A stretch of DNA of 64,000 bases from Pollutimonas sp036675275. Its GTDB lineage: Bacteria; Pseudomonadota; Gammaproteobacteria; Burkholderiales; Burkholderiaceae_B. The translations under genes and the position numbers were made by a program. The notes below the pieces were generated by a model that made no database searches, was not told where the DNA came from, and was given only the letters and a program-made list of their open reading frames with translations. Below are positions 41,778-50,707 of this stretch, piece after piece. The stretch lies in NCBI GenBank assembly GCA_036675275.1, contig JAKFFG010000083.1:11508-75507 (forward strand), given 5' to 3'. The first letter of the stretch is position 1, and the number at the start of each line of letters is the position of its first letter.

Positions 41778-42695
41778 ATGAGCAACATTTCATCAACACT
41801 GCGACAAGCCCTTACCGGCATATCCGGGATACTCGTTACCCCCTTCGATGCCGATGACCGGATAGCGCCGACCAGGCTTGGCCCCATCATGGACCGCGCC
41901 GTCAAAGCCGGTGTCGACATCCTGGTCATCAATGGCAATACCAGCGAATTCTATGCCTTGCAGGCCAGCGAAGCCGAAGCTATGATGCGCGCAACAGTCG
42001 AGATGGCCAATGGCCGGGTGCCCGTCATCAACGGAGTCGGACGAAGCGTGCATGAAGCCTGCGCCCTGGCTCGCGCATCGAAAGCGGCAGGAGCGGATGG
42101 CGTCATGGTGCATCAACCGCCCGACCCGTTTGTCTCGCCTCGCGGCCTCATGGACTATGTCCAGCGTGTTGCCGAGGCGGCCGACGGCCTGCCGGTCATG
42201 CTTTACTTGCGCAACGACGCCATTGGAACCGATGCCATCGTACGCCTCACCGAGATCCCCGCCGTTGCCGGCGTCAAATGGGCTGCACCCAGTCCTATGA
42301 AACTGGCCCAGGCCATACAAGGCGCAGATCCGGACGTAGTATGGGTTGGAGGCCTGGCCGAAACCTGGGCGCCTGCCCTGTGCGCGGTAGGCGCCCAGGG
42401 ATTCACGTCGGGCTTGATCAATATCTGGCCGGAGCAGTCAGTCGCCATCCTGCAGGCGCTGCGCGCCAGCGACTATGCCAAGGCCATGCAGCTTATCCGC
42501 CAGATCGAAGAATTCGAAACGATACGCGCGGAAGAACTCAACGGCACCAATGTCACCGGAGTGAAAGCCGCGCTTCAGCTGATCGGCAATGACTGCGGCC
42601 CTGCGCGCCCACCCGCGGCATGGCCGCTAAGCGCGAACCAGCAATCGCGTTTGTCGAGTTTGATAAAAGGATGGGGCCTCAACGCCGCAGTTTGA
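41778..42695 (+). CDS. DapA/KDG-aldolase family lyase
   Basis: A 305-residue TIM-barrel protein of the dihydrodipicolinate synthase family. Landmarks are SGILVTPFDADDRIAP, NGNTSEFYALQASE, the Tyr of MLYLRND near residue 136 and the Schiff-base lysine in AGVKWAAPSP near residue 160. The family includes DapA, N-acetylneuraminate lyase, and 5-dehydro-4-deoxyglucarate dehydratase (KdgD). The latter would use the product of GarD, which fits the window, but the sequence is divergent from all of them, so the assignment is inference. It is coupled to the ThDP enzyme gene (stop TGA to ATG one base apart). Confidence 0.87.
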   Translation: MSNISSTLRQALTGISGILVTPFDADDRIAPTRLGPIMDRAVKAGVDILVINGNTSEFYALQASEAEAMMRATVEMANGRVPVINGVGRSVHEACALARASKAAGADGVMVHQPPDPFVSPRGLMDYVQRVAEAADGLPVMLYLRNDAIGTDAIVRLTEIPAVAGVKWAAPSPMKLAQAIQGADPDVVWVGGLAETWAPALCAVGAQGFTSGLINIWPEQSVAILQALRASDYAKAMQLIRQIEEFETIRAEELNGTNVTGVKAALQLIGNDCGPARPPAAWPLSANQQSRLSSLIKGWGLNAAV

Positions 42696-42795
42696 TATCC
42701 GTCTTGACTGGCATGCAGCACTGGAAGTTCCGCATGCAACTTACACTGTGTGTTCTTGTCTCATAACTTTTACTGGTTCAAAGGATAACAGCGCA

Positions 42796-43494
42796 ATGTC
42801 AATGCAACGGCTCTTACAACAACTACTTCAATCCGGACAGAGCCTGGCTCAGGACGCCGGCTCAAAGCTGAACAGTTCCGGGCAGGGCCTGGGCTCGACG
42901 ATGGGCGGCTTTGGCGGCGGCGCCTTGGCCGGGGGTGCGTTGGGCCTGTTGCTGGGCAACAAGAAGTTCCGCAAAATGGGCGGCAAGGTCGCTGGTTACG
43001 GCGGAGCGGCCGCACTAGGCGCCGTAGCGCTTAAGGCCTATCAGGACTGGCAGGAAAAAAAGGCAGCTGCCCCGGCCCCGGCTTACGGACAGCAACGTTC
43101 ATCTGCTGCTCCTTATCAAGCCGCGCCCGCCCTGCCCAGCCCTGAAAATGAACAGCACAACAAAGCAATTCTGTCTGCCATGATTGCTGCGGCGAAAGCC
43201 GACGGGCATATCGGCGCGGAAGAAAAACAGCTCATCGACGCCGAAGTGGCCAAGCTCACGTCCGACTCCAAAGACGTGGCGTGGATCGATGCCGAACTGT
43301 CGAAGCCTGCCAACCCGGCGGAGATCGCCAATCTGGCCACAACGCCCGAGCTGGGAGCCGAATTGTATCTGGCCAGCGCACTGATGGTCGACGACGAAAG
43401 CTTCATGGAGCGCGCCTACCTTGACGAACTCGCCCGCAACCTCAAACTGGAGCCCGGCCTGAAGGCCGAGCTGGATTCAAAGCTGAAGGCCTGA
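42796..43494 (+). CDS. DUF533 / TerB-like protein
   Basis: 232 residues. The N-terminal half is Gly/Ala-rich and hydrophobic (GSTMGGFGGGALAGGALGLLLGNKKFRKMGGKVAGYGGAAALGAVALKAYQDW), probably membrane-associated. After a Pro/Ala/Gln linker comes a helical TerB-like domain (ILSAMIAAAKADGHIGAEEKQLIDAEVAKL...LYLASALMVDDESFMERAYLDELARNLKL) with an acidic helix that could bind a metal. DUF533 proteins are known from many proteobacteria without a proven function. The start at 42796 follows AAAGGATAA. It stands alone. Confidence 0.88.
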   Translation: MSMQRLLQQLLQSGQSLAQDAGSKLNSSGQGLGSTMGGFGGGALAGGALGLLLGNKKFRKMGGKVAGYGGAAALGAVALKAYQDWQEKKAAAPAPAYGQQRSSAAPYQAAPALPSPENEQHNKAILSAMIAAAKADGHIGAEEKQLIDAEVAKLTSDSKDVAWIDAELSKPANPAEIANLATTPELGAELYLASALMVDDESFMERAYLDELARNLKLEPGLKAELDSKLKA

Positions 43495-43576
43495 AACGGG
43501 CAATAAACAAACAGCCGTCGCCGCCTGTTCTACTTCGCGATAAATGCGGCCGGTTCTTGTCGAGAAAGGCCTGGGC

Positions 43577-44749
43577 CTAAAGAAAACCACGCCGTTGCAG
43601 GCTGCGCATAAGCTTGCTGATGCCGAACGTCCACGGAGGCAGGGCTTCCGAATGACGCACGGTGTTCACCAGCGCACCTAAGGCCGGCGTGGATATCGCA
43701 ACGCGGTCACCCACCTGATGCGTAAAGCCTTGCCCATTCGCACCGCGGTCATCGGTGGGCGCGAACAGCGTTCCAGTGAACAACATCACTCCATCGGGAT
43801 ATTGGTGATGTGCGCCTATGGTCTGGCTTACCAGGTCCAGGAGGTCGCGGCTGATTTCGCTTAAAGAACTGTGCCCTTCCAGCGCATAGCCGTCTTCGCC
43901 CTGTATGGACAGCGATATCTGCAATGTGCGCGCATCGTCGATAGTGAAGTTATCGTCGAAAATGCGAATAAACGGCCCGATAGCGCAGGAGCCGTTGTTG
44001 TCTTTGGCCTTGCCCAGCAACAGCGCGCTACGTCCTTCGACATCTCGAAGATTAACGTCGTTGCCCAGCGTTACGCCTTTGACATGACCCTGCGAATCGA
44101 CGGCCAGCACCAGTTCGGGTTCGGGATTATTCCATTCAGATTTACTCAGGATGCCTATGTCTTCGCCAGAACCTGCGGAAGACAGCACTGGCGCCTTGGT
44201 GAAGACCTCGGCGTCGGGTCCTATGCCCACTTCCAGATACTGCGACCATAAATCGTTGGACTGCAGAAACTCCTTGACCTTGGCGGCCTGCGGCGAACCC
44301 GGCCTGACCTGTTGTATGGCGGATCCCACGATTTCGCTGATGCTGGATCGGATCCGGTCAGCCTTCAACGGATCGCCCGACGCCTTTTCCTCGATGACGC
44401 GTTCGAGCATGCTGCCCACAAAAGTTACCCCGCAGGCTTTGATCACCTGAAGATCGCAGGGGGCGATGAAACGCACGGCATGCTGGCTTTGCGCGAGAGT
44501 ATCCTTCACGACTTGTTCCAGCGGCCATTCACGCCTTCCGGTTTGTTGACGCAGAAGCTGGGCCAGATCGCCTTGTTCAAGCAGATCGCTAACGGTCGGC
44601 GCTACGTGGGTGATGTCAAGCACCTGGCCCTCGCGCAGCATCACAACACAAGGATCGCCGTCTTGCGTCGGGTCTGCGATGCGACCCACAAGCGTAGCGC
44701 GCGCCAAATCTTCTGGCAGGAAGCGTTCAACATCCGAAGCAGTAATCAT
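43577..44749 (-). CDS. Fumarylacetoacetate hydrolase (FAH) family protein
   Basis: 390 residues. The C-terminal FAH fold is recognised from VTFVGSMLERV, the metal-ligand stretch SEWNNPEPELVLAVDSQGHVKGVTLGNDVNLRD (Glu-x-Glu and Asp ligands), ALLLGKAKDNNGSCAIGPFI and HQYPDGVMLFTGTLFAPTDDRG. The first 90 residues are a family-specific N-terminal part. Members are Mg-dependent hydrolases, decarboxylases or dehydratases; sugar-acid dehydratases of this length (e.g. for 2-keto-3-deoxy acids) are the closest type. A role in the sugar-acid region next door is plausible, but it lies on the other strand and is not in that operon. Confidence 0.87.
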   Translation of the reverse strand: MITASDVERFLPEDLARATLVGRIADPTQDGDPCVVMLREGQVLDITHVAPTVSDLLEQGDLAQLLRQQTGRREWPLEQVVKDTLAQSQHAVRFIAPCDLQVIKACGVTFVGSMLERVIEEKASGDPLKADRIRSSISEIVGSAIQQVRPGSPQAAKVKEFLQSNDLWSQYLEVGIGPDAEVFTKAPVLSSAGSGEDIGILSKSEWNNPEPELVLAVDSQGHVKGVTLGNDVNLRDVEGRSALLLGKAKDNNGSCAIGPFIRIFDDNFTIDDARTLQISLSIQGEDGYALEGHSSLSEISRDLLDLVSQTIGAHHQYPDGVMLFTGTLFAPTDDRGANGQGFTHQVGDRVAISTPALGALVNTVRHSEALPPWTFGISKLMRSLQRRGFL

Positions 44750-44951
44750 GATTTCTCGACAGATATGTCAGTGGCAATGGCATCTTTAGGAATCGTAGAC
44801 ATTACCCTATCTAGCTGCGAACCGCCATGGCCGGGCTGGGCAACACTGCTCAAGGAGTCGCGAAAAGCAAATTCGAAGACGGAACAGGTCCGACATTTGC
44901 TGCGGGACCGCGACTCGGTCAATGCACCGGGCACTTGAGAGGGCCAGCGAA

Positions 44952-45122
44952 ATGACAAATCAGAAAGACGACGTAAATCCCGGGGACGACGCGGCGCCGG
45001 GAACAGGCGGGACGGGCGAAGTGCCTTGCCCGGAGTGCAATGGGACAGGAGAGCTGAACGGAGCGCCCTGCAAGAACTGCGGCGCTACAGGAAAGGTGAT
45101 AAAAGGCATAGGCGGAGCGTGA
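44952..45122 (+). CDS. Small Cys-rich protein with DnaJ-type zinc motif
   Basis: A 56-residue protein. The N-terminal half is acidic and Gly-rich (DDVNPGDDAAPGTGG); the C-terminal half carries CPECNGTGE and CKNCGATGK, a pair of CxxCxGxG units that should bind one zinc ion like half of the DnaJ cysteine-rich domain. Such mini-proteins are widespread in beta-proteobacteria without known partner. The ATG at 44952 is favoured over 44922 because a GAGAGGG stretch lies at a workable distance upstream and the N-terminus is then entirely hydrophilic. It is divergent from the FAH gene and convergent with the MBL gene. Confidence 0.82.
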   Translation: MTNQKDDVNPGDDAAPGTGGTGEVPCPECNGTGELNGAPCKNCGATGKVIKGIGGA

Positions 45123-45137
45123 TGTCTTTTACGGGCC

Positions 45138-46004
45138 TCACGCCTTGATCATCTCGATGAGCACCCGGGCGCTGCGCCCTGCCAGGCGCTCGAATTCGAC
45201 AATGTCGTGACCACAGCACAACTCGACTTCGTCGGCGTAGCTGCGCCTCAAGGCTCTCAGACGGGCCTGGTTATTGTGCCGGGCCGCGGCATCCTTCTGC
45301 ATCATCCATTGATAGAACGCCAATCCGGGCGTGCATGTCGGATGAGCCGTGTCCATTTCCCGATGATAGAAGTAGGCGTCGCCCGCTTGCAGCAACCATT
45401 TGTCGCCCCGTTGCACCGCTACCCCCGAGTGGCCGAAGGTATGGCCCACTAAGGGTATAAGGGCAATATCGGGTGGCAATCCATCCAGGGCGCGGACGCG
45501 CTCCAACCCGAACCAGTTTTCCCCCTCGCCGGCCGGGTAAACCTTCCACTTGCTTTTGGTCGACCACTGCTGCGGCCGAAATCGTTGCCTGTCCAACCAT
45601 GTTTTCTGCAGAAGAGCGTAATCTCTTTCAGCCGCAAGCATGTGAACAGTCGCTTGCGGAAAATCGTCCAGGCCTCCGGCGTGGTCGAAATCGAGATGAG
45701 TAAGAATGATATGCCGGACGTCGTTGGGGTCAAAGCCCAAGGCTTGAACCTGGCGAAAAGCCGTCATCTCGTCGCGAAAGTCGGGCTTGAGCATCGAGAG
45801 GAAAAATCGGCTGAGCCGCCTTTGCGGATCGGCAACGTCGCGCCTGCCCAGACCTGTGTCGACCAGTATCAACCCGGAATCCGCTTCGATCAGCAGACAA
45901 TGACAGGCAAGATGCCCCCGCCGGACTATGGAGTCCGTTGAACCATCCATGAGCTTGCCGCCCAGCGGGCAAGTGGAAATGCAGTTCAGGTGATGAATAC
46001 GCAT
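45138..46004 (-). CDS. Metallo-beta-lactamase-fold hydrolase, lactonase-like
   Basis: 288 residues of the MBL fold. The metal motif is HLDFDHAGG (His103, Asp107, His108); further ligands are His near VGHTFGHSGV, Asp in LLQAGDAYFYH and His in ELCCGHDIVEF. The pattern and length resemble the AiiA/AttM-like branch that opens N-acyl-homoserine lactones, but the order ...ISTCPLGGKLMDG... and a DFDHAGG with many paralogues make substrate assignment unsafe. CAGGAG is 7 bases before the ATG. No luxI/luxR homologue is in the window. It stands alone, with 130 bases to the next gene. Confidence 0.86.
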   Translation of the reverse strand: MRIHHLNCISTCPLGGKLMDGSTDSIVRRGHLACHCLLIEADSGLILVDTGLGRRDVADPQRRLSRFFLSMLKPDFRDEMTAFRQVQALGFDPNDVRHIILTHLDFDHAGGLDDFPQATVHMLAAERDYALLQKTWLDRQRFRPQQWSTKSKWKVYPAGEGENWFGLERVRALDGLPPDIALIPLVGHTFGHSGVAVQRGDKWLLQAGDAYFYHREMDTAHPTCTPGLAFYQWMMQKDAAARHNNQARLRALRRSYADEVELCCGHDIVEFERLAGRSARVLIEMIKA

Positions 46005-46134
46005 ATCGTCTCCTGCGGCAGAAAGCCGCCCGACTGAGTCGCTTGCGGACGGCGCCCCTTATCGAAACACCGTCCGCAGGCCACGCAGCAAAAGGTATTC
46101 CCGCGTGGCGATATATGCGTATTTTGTAAAGCAA

Positions 46135-46569
46135 TCAGTCCAGCAAATCGGCCGGTACATTACCACCATTGGCGGCAATACGCGCCAGCACGGTCTTGTG
46201 CAGCCACATGTTCATCTGGGCCGAATCGGTCATTAAGTCGGCGGGACATCCGAGTTCGGTGGCGAGCTCTTTGCGCGCGGACAGGCTGCTGTCGATATCC
46301 AGCAATTTCAAAAGATCGACGATGGAGGTGCGCCAGTTCAACTTTTCGGAGTGTGCCGCCGCTTTTTTCTCGAGTTGCGCGACAACGTCCACGACAGGCA
46401 CCGCTCGAGGCTGGGCGACCGAGGTGGCGGTGGAATCTGCTGGCGCTATGTTGACCGCGGCCGGAGGCGTGCCAGAGGCTGGCACCTCAACGGGTGTCGC
46501 TCCTGCGGCAGAAGCAGCAGAAGCTCCGCCTATGCCCAATTTATCAAGAATCTTGCTGAAAAATCCCAT
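46135..46569 (-). CDS. DUF3597 protein
   Basis: 144 residues: MGFFSKILDKLGIGGA, a Pro/Ala/Thr-rich linker, and a DUF3597 domain with DVVAQLEKKAAAHSEKLNWRTSIVDLLKLLDIDSSLSARKELATELGCP and SAQMNMWLHKTVLARIAANGG. The fold shows weak likeness to LysM/BON-linked proteins and to proteins annotated by structure only. The start is fixed by CAGGAG. Function unknown. It is 114 bases upstream, on the same strand, of nothing obvious; the TonB receptor gene ends before it begins. Confidence 0.85.
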   Translation of the reverse strand: MGFFSKILDKLGIGGASAASAAGATPVEVPASGTPPAAVNIAPADSTATSVAQPRAVPVVDVVAQLEKKAAAHSEKLNWRTSIVDLLKLLDIDSSLSARKELATELGCPADLMTDSAQMNMWLHKTVLARIAANGGNVPADLLD

Positions 46570-46690
46570 GTCAACTCCTGGAAGATCGGTGTAGTGACGA
46601 AAGAGTGCATCGAGTCGCTTGAACACGATGCACCGCCTCGAATATACCCGCCTTCGCGGCACAGTATTGTCAGGGTGTGTAAGCCGTGAT

Positions 46691-48859
46691 TCAGAACCGC
46701 AAGGTGGCGTTCAGGCTGACGGTACGGGCATCGCCCGCCTTGATATAGTCAGCGTATTGGTACATCCAATACTTTTTATTGGCGACATTGTTCAAGGCCA
46801 CGCGAAAGGTCGTGTCATAGCCGCCGACCACTGTGTCATAGCTGGCCCCGAGATTGACGATCGTGTAGCTGCCCACCTCAATATCGTTGCCAGGCCGCAG
46901 CATGGTTGCGCCGGTGTACTTGGCGTCGGCCAGTAGCCGTAGGCCGGGGACCTGCGGCACTTGGTACGCCACCTGTGCCGCAGCGACGAACTTCGGTGCG
47001 CCCGCAACGCGGTTGCCCGTGTGATTCAGACCTCTGCGGTACTCGCTGTCCAGCAGCATCACGTTGCCGCCTATGCTCCAGTTAGCGCCCAGACGGGTCG
47101 ATACGCCCAACTCCACCCCCTGAAAGATAGATTCGCCGTCTTGTACGATTTCGTTCGAAGCGTTGGTGTATTCCGACTTCTTCTCGATGCGGAATAATGC
47201 AGCGGTGGCCGCCCACCGTTCATGTTCGGACTTGATGCCAAGCTCGTACTGCTTGCTCTTCAGGGGATCGAGCAGCGCGCCATAGTTGGCGTAGCTGCTT
47301 CCCACGGACGTGCCTTGCTCCAGCGATTCGATGTAGCTGGCATAGGCCATGGTGCGAGGCGTGAATTTGTACATAAGCGCCAGCGTCGGCGTCATCACCC
47401 CATCTTTTTCGTAGGACGAATCCTGACCGCCATCGGGACTGAAGCCTCTCTGGCTGTAATTCGTATAACGCACACCGCCCAGCACAGACCAACGCTCGGA
47501 CAGCGCTATCGTATCGCTGGCGAACAACGATTTCTGCGTGATCTCGGCCGCCCGGTACAAGCCCATGCTGCCCATTGTTCCGACACTGTCATACCTGTTG
47601 ACGTTCTGCGACCATAGCGAACCCGTGCCCATCAGCCCATAAAAACCCTGGCTGGAATAGTCGTTCTTCTGCTTTTGCCACGACGCGCCCAATACCACAT
47701 CATGCTTGAGCTGTCCGGTGGAGAACTTTCCCTGCAGCATAGTCTGCCAATGATTGAACTGGTAGGCCTCGCCATAGTCGGATCGGTAGTCATCGTAATT
47801 GCCCAGTTCATCCAGCGGCTGCAACACCGACTCGTTGCGCCGGGTCCGGGTCGTCGAAGCGCTGTAGCTGGTGCTCAGCGTCCAGTCGGGCGCTATCTTG
47901 TATTTCAGGCCGGTCGCATAAAAGCGAAACGCATTGTCTGCATACGTGCCTTCGCCAGTGAGCAGGCCGCTGTCGTTGCGTACGGCCGAAGGCAACAGGC
48001 TGCCGACCAGCCGGCCGGTATATATGGTCGGTTCAGGGTCAGTCGATTTCCTGTCCTGGTAAATGCTCTGGAAGTCCCAGGTAAGGCGGTCGGTCAGCCG
48101 GGCATCCAGCGCCAGCGACACGGAGTCGCGTTTCAGCTCTCCATTGTTGTAAGTCGAGCCTTCCTCGTGCGTGGCATTGAGCCGGTAACCGAACCGGCCC
48201 TCCTGCCCCGCACGTCCGCCCAGGTCGACGCTTTGCCGCCATAGGCTGTCCGATGTAAATCCCAGCGTCAGATTGCGTAGCGGCTCATCCGTCGGCTTCT
48301 TGGTTACGTAATTGATCATGCCGCCGGGCGCGCCGAAGCCGTACATGAAGCCGGAAGCGCCTTTCAGCAGCTCAATTTGTTCGAATTGCTCGAACGGCAG
48401 AGTCGTCACATAACTGATGAACGGCTTTCCGTCGATGCGGAATGAATTTTCCCAGTCCAGTTCCATTCCGCGTACCGTCAAGTAGCTGGCCCAGGCTCCG
48501 TGTGCCCCGCTGTTGTCCGAGACCGATGCGTCGGTGGCAAAGACATCGCCCAGCTTATTGACCTGGCGATCTTCGATATCGGTGCTGGTCACCACTGCCG
48601 AGGAAAATGGCGTTTCCAACTGCGTGCGATTTCCCAGCGCACCGCCGTTGACCGGAGCCTGCAGGTGTTGCAATGTGGTGTCCATTCCGCTGCCGCTTAC
48701 GACTACATCAGGCAACTGGGTCACGTCCTGCACCGATGAAGGGGTTTGGCCCGATACGCAATGGCTCCAACCCAGGCCGGCAAGCATCAGGAATGGCAAG
48801 GACCGGCGTGCAAACGCCGGCGACGCCGATAAGCCTCTTTCTTGACCGCGGACAATCAC
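46691..48859 (-). CDS. TonB-dependent siderophore receptor
   Basis: A 722-residue outer-membrane receptor. Signal peptide to about residue 36 (LAGLGWSHCVSGQ), plug domain with LPDVVVSGSG, the TonB-box-like region and GDVFATDASVSDNSGAHGAWASYLTVRGMELDWENSFRIDGKPF, IELLKGASGFMYGFGAPGGMINYVTKKPTDEP, then a 22-strand barrel ending ...NATLRF with the C-terminal Phe. It imports a ferric siderophore. I place the start at the GTG at 48859, 7 bases after GAGGGAG; a TTG at 48883 would add eight residues. A perfect 19-bp Fur-type palindrome lies 57 bases upstream. No siderophore synthesis or exbBD genes are near. Confidence 0.93.
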   Translation of the reverse strand: MIVRGQERGLSASPAFARRSLPFLMLAGLGWSHCVSGQTPSSVQDVTQLPDVVVSGSGMDTTLQHLQAPVNGGALGNRTQLETPFSSAVVTSTDIEDRQVNKLGDVFATDASVSDNSGAHGAWASYLTVRGMELDWENSFRIDGKPFISYVTTLPFEQFEQIELLKGASGFMYGFGAPGGMINYVTKKPTDEPLRNLTLGFTSDSLWRQSVDLGGRAGQEGRFGYRLNATHEEGSTYNNGELKRDSVSLALDARLTDRLTWDFQSIYQDRKSTDPEPTIYTGRLVGSLLPSAVRNDSGLLTGEGTYADNAFRFYATGLKYKIAPDWTLSTSYSASTTRTRRNESVLQPLDELGNYDDYRSDYGEAYQFNHWQTMLQGKFSTGQLKHDVVLGASWQKQKNDYSSQGFYGLMGTGSLWSQNVNRYDSVGTMGSMGLYRAAEITQKSLFASDTIALSERWSVLGGVRYTNYSQRGFSPDGGQDSSYEKDGVMTPTLALMYKFTPRTMAYASYIESLEQGTSVGSSYANYGALLDPLKSKQYELGIKSEHERWAATAALFRIEKKSEYTNASNEIVQDGESIFQGVELGVSTRLGANWSIGGNVMLLDSEYRRGLNHTGNRVAGAPKFVAAAQVAYQVPQVPGLRLLADAKYTGATMLRPGNDIEVGSYTIVNLGASYDTVVGGYDTTFRVALNNVANKKYWMYQYADYIKAGDARTVSLNATLRF

Positions 48860-48915
48860 GTGCACACTCCCTCGAATGATCAATCAATGATTTTTCGAAA
48901 GTGTAACGCAAAAAT

Positions 48916-48934
48916 GAGAATGATATTGATTCTC
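48916..48934. promoter_or_regulatory. Fur box upstream of the TonB receptor
   Basis: GAGAATGATATTGATTCTC is a 19-bp perfect palindrome (9-1-9) close to the Fur consensus, and it lies between the serine hydrolase stop and the receptor start on the minus strand. Iron repression of the receptor is the expected outcome. The serine hydrolase ends 21 bases away and may share the control by read-through but not by this box. Confidence 0.85.
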
Positions 48935-48954
48935 GTTGAGATTCAATAAACGCC

Positions 48955-50547
48955 TCAGCGCCTCCAGGTGGCCATGCCGTTCTCGTTGAGGTAATCGATG
49001 GTCAAGGCGTTGGCCCGGCCATCCGTCGTCGAAAAAATGGCCGATGAACGGGAGCCTTCGGGCGCGTTCTCGCTGCGCGGCGTGACGGCGAAGGTATCGC
49101 CATCCCAATGGGCCAGCGCAAGCTTCTCCCGCTTGGGGCCCATGGTCAGGAGAAGCTGCCCGTCTTCGGCTGCAATGTCGATTGCGCCAAAATAGTCGTT
49201 CTCATAGCGACCGGTGTATACATCGAGCGCTTGCGCGGCCTTGGGCTGAGCCGGTGGAGATTTGCCGGACAGATCGCCATCCGGCTCGAAATAAGCCTGC
49301 ATCAAACCGTTGTAAGCGGCAAACCAGTCGCGCAAAGGCTCGCCATATTGCATGATATCCATGAACACCATGGCTATGCTTTCGGCTGCGCCGACCGGGC
49401 TGCCATTGGTCAGTACGACAATACCGACGTCGGCCGAGGGAATGATCTGAAAAGCGGTCGCTGCACCAAGCAAAAACGCGCCCGAGTGACTGAAGACCGT
49501 GCGCCCGTTGGCGCTGGCCCCGGTATTGAAACCGTAGCCATAAAAGCCCGGCCGGGCCGCCATACTATGCGGCGGCGAGCTGAATGAATGAGGACTTACC
49601 GCGGCAAGCAAAGACTCCGGTGAAGCAAGCGCGCGGCCATTATGCTTGCCGTCGGCAAGCATGAATTTCAGCCACTCCGCCATGTCCACCACCGTTGAAG
49701 AGACCCCGCCAGCCGGCGACTGCTCGTTCGGATTGCGGTCAAACAACGGCTGGAACCGGCCCCCTTCCAGCGCGTGCAGAACCGCGCGATTCGGACGCGC
49801 GATGTAGTCGGCGTGACGCGCACTGGTCGACGCCATGCCCAAAGGCTTGAACAGCGACTGCTCGGCGAGGTCTTCCCATTCTGTGTTGGCTGCCGCAGCG
49901 ACAGCCTGCGCGCCGATGGTTGTGCCGAAGTTGGCATAGTGATAAGACGCGCGGAAGCGATCTAGCGGCAAATGCCGCAGACGCTCGATAATCTGCTTGC
50001 GGCCATAGCCGAGGTCTTCCAGGTCATCGCCAGCGGCAAAGGGCAAGCCACTATGATGCGCCATGAAGTCGCCTACCGTGGCGTGTGTGGAAACAAATGG
50101 ATCGCTCAGCCGGAACCCCGGCAGGTAACGGGCGACTGGGTCATCCCATGACACAACGCCTTTGGTGACCTGAACCGCAGTGACCGACGCGGTCAGCGAC
50201 TTGGACAAGGATGCAATCTGGAACACCGTGCCGGGCTCGATCAGGGCTGCCTTGCCGAGCTCGCGGACGCCAAACCCTTGAGCAAAAATCGTCTTGCCGC
50301 CATGAACGACGGCCACGGCGGCGCCGGGTACGCCGCTACGTTGGAGGATGGCATTCACCACACCGGGCAGCTTTGCAAGCGCCTTTTCCACGCCGTGGTC
50401 CACCACGCGCATAACGTCCTCACCCGGCGTCTTGCCCACTTCAACCCAGGTCTGATGCGCTGCAATGGGTGTTGCGGTGGCCATGGCGACAGTCATGGCC
50501 AAAACTGGCCCAAAACGCGCGAACCCCTTGATGTTTGCGACAGGCAT
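48955..50547 (-). CDS. Class C beta-lactamase-family serine hydrolase
   Basis: A 530-residue exported protein with a signal peptide to about residue 30 (ATATPIAAHQT). The penicillin-binding/beta-lactamase fold is complete: SLSK (Ser113, Lys116), YAN (Tyr204, Asn206), and HSGAFLLGAATAF for the third motif. The last 110 residues are an added domain (VYTGRYENDYFGAIDIAAEDGQLLLTMGPKREKLALAHWDGD), a small beta barrel seen in D-aminopeptidase- and EstB-like members. It probably works as an esterase or peptidase in the periplasm. CAGGAGG lies before the ATG. It is upstream of the TonB receptor on the same strand with the Fur box in between. Confidence 0.92.
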   Translation of the reverse strand: MPVANIKGFARFGPVLAMTVAMATATPIAAHQTWVEVGKTPGEDVMRVVDHGVEKALAKLPGVVNAILQRSGVPGAAVAVVHGGKTIFAQGFGVRELGKAALIEPGTVFQIASLSKSLTASVTAVQVTKGVVSWDDPVARYLPGFRLSDPFVSTHATVGDFMAHHSGLPFAAGDDLEDLGYGRKQIIERLRHLPLDRFRASYHYANFGTTIGAQAVAAAANTEWEDLAEQSLFKPLGMASTSARHADYIARPNRAVLHALEGGRFQPLFDRNPNEQSPAGGVSSTVVDMAEWLKFMLADGKHNGRALASPESLLAAVSPHSFSSPPHSMAARPGFYGYGFNTGASANGRTVFSHSGAFLLGAATAFQIIPSADVGIVVLTNGSPVGAAESIAMVFMDIMQYGEPLRDWFAAYNGLMQAYFEPDGDLSGKSPPAQPKAAQALDVYTGRYENDYFGAIDIAAEDGQLLLTMGPKREKLALAHWDGDTFAVTPRSENAPEGSRSSAIFSTTDGRANALTIDYLNENGMATWRR

Positions 50548-50707
50548 CGTCCACCTCCTGATTAGATTTTCACGAGCCATAGGAGTTTACCTTCACAAAA
50601 TGTTTAAGACATATCATTGCGTTTTTTTGTAACTTGACATAATGATCGTCATAAACAAACCGTTAATTGGGTGAGCCACACACCTTCCCAATTTCGAGAT
50701 CCTTGTT

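Noticed and set aside
44767..44938. A 57-codon frame (begins MSVAMASLG) between the FAH gene and the zinc mini-protein
   Set aside because: No ribosome site, no family pattern, and it overlaps the probable promoter region of two divergent genes.
50634..50639. TTGACA as a promoter of the chemoreceptor gene
   Set aside because: No matching -10 box, and no convincing sigma-28 (flagellar) pattern was found either.
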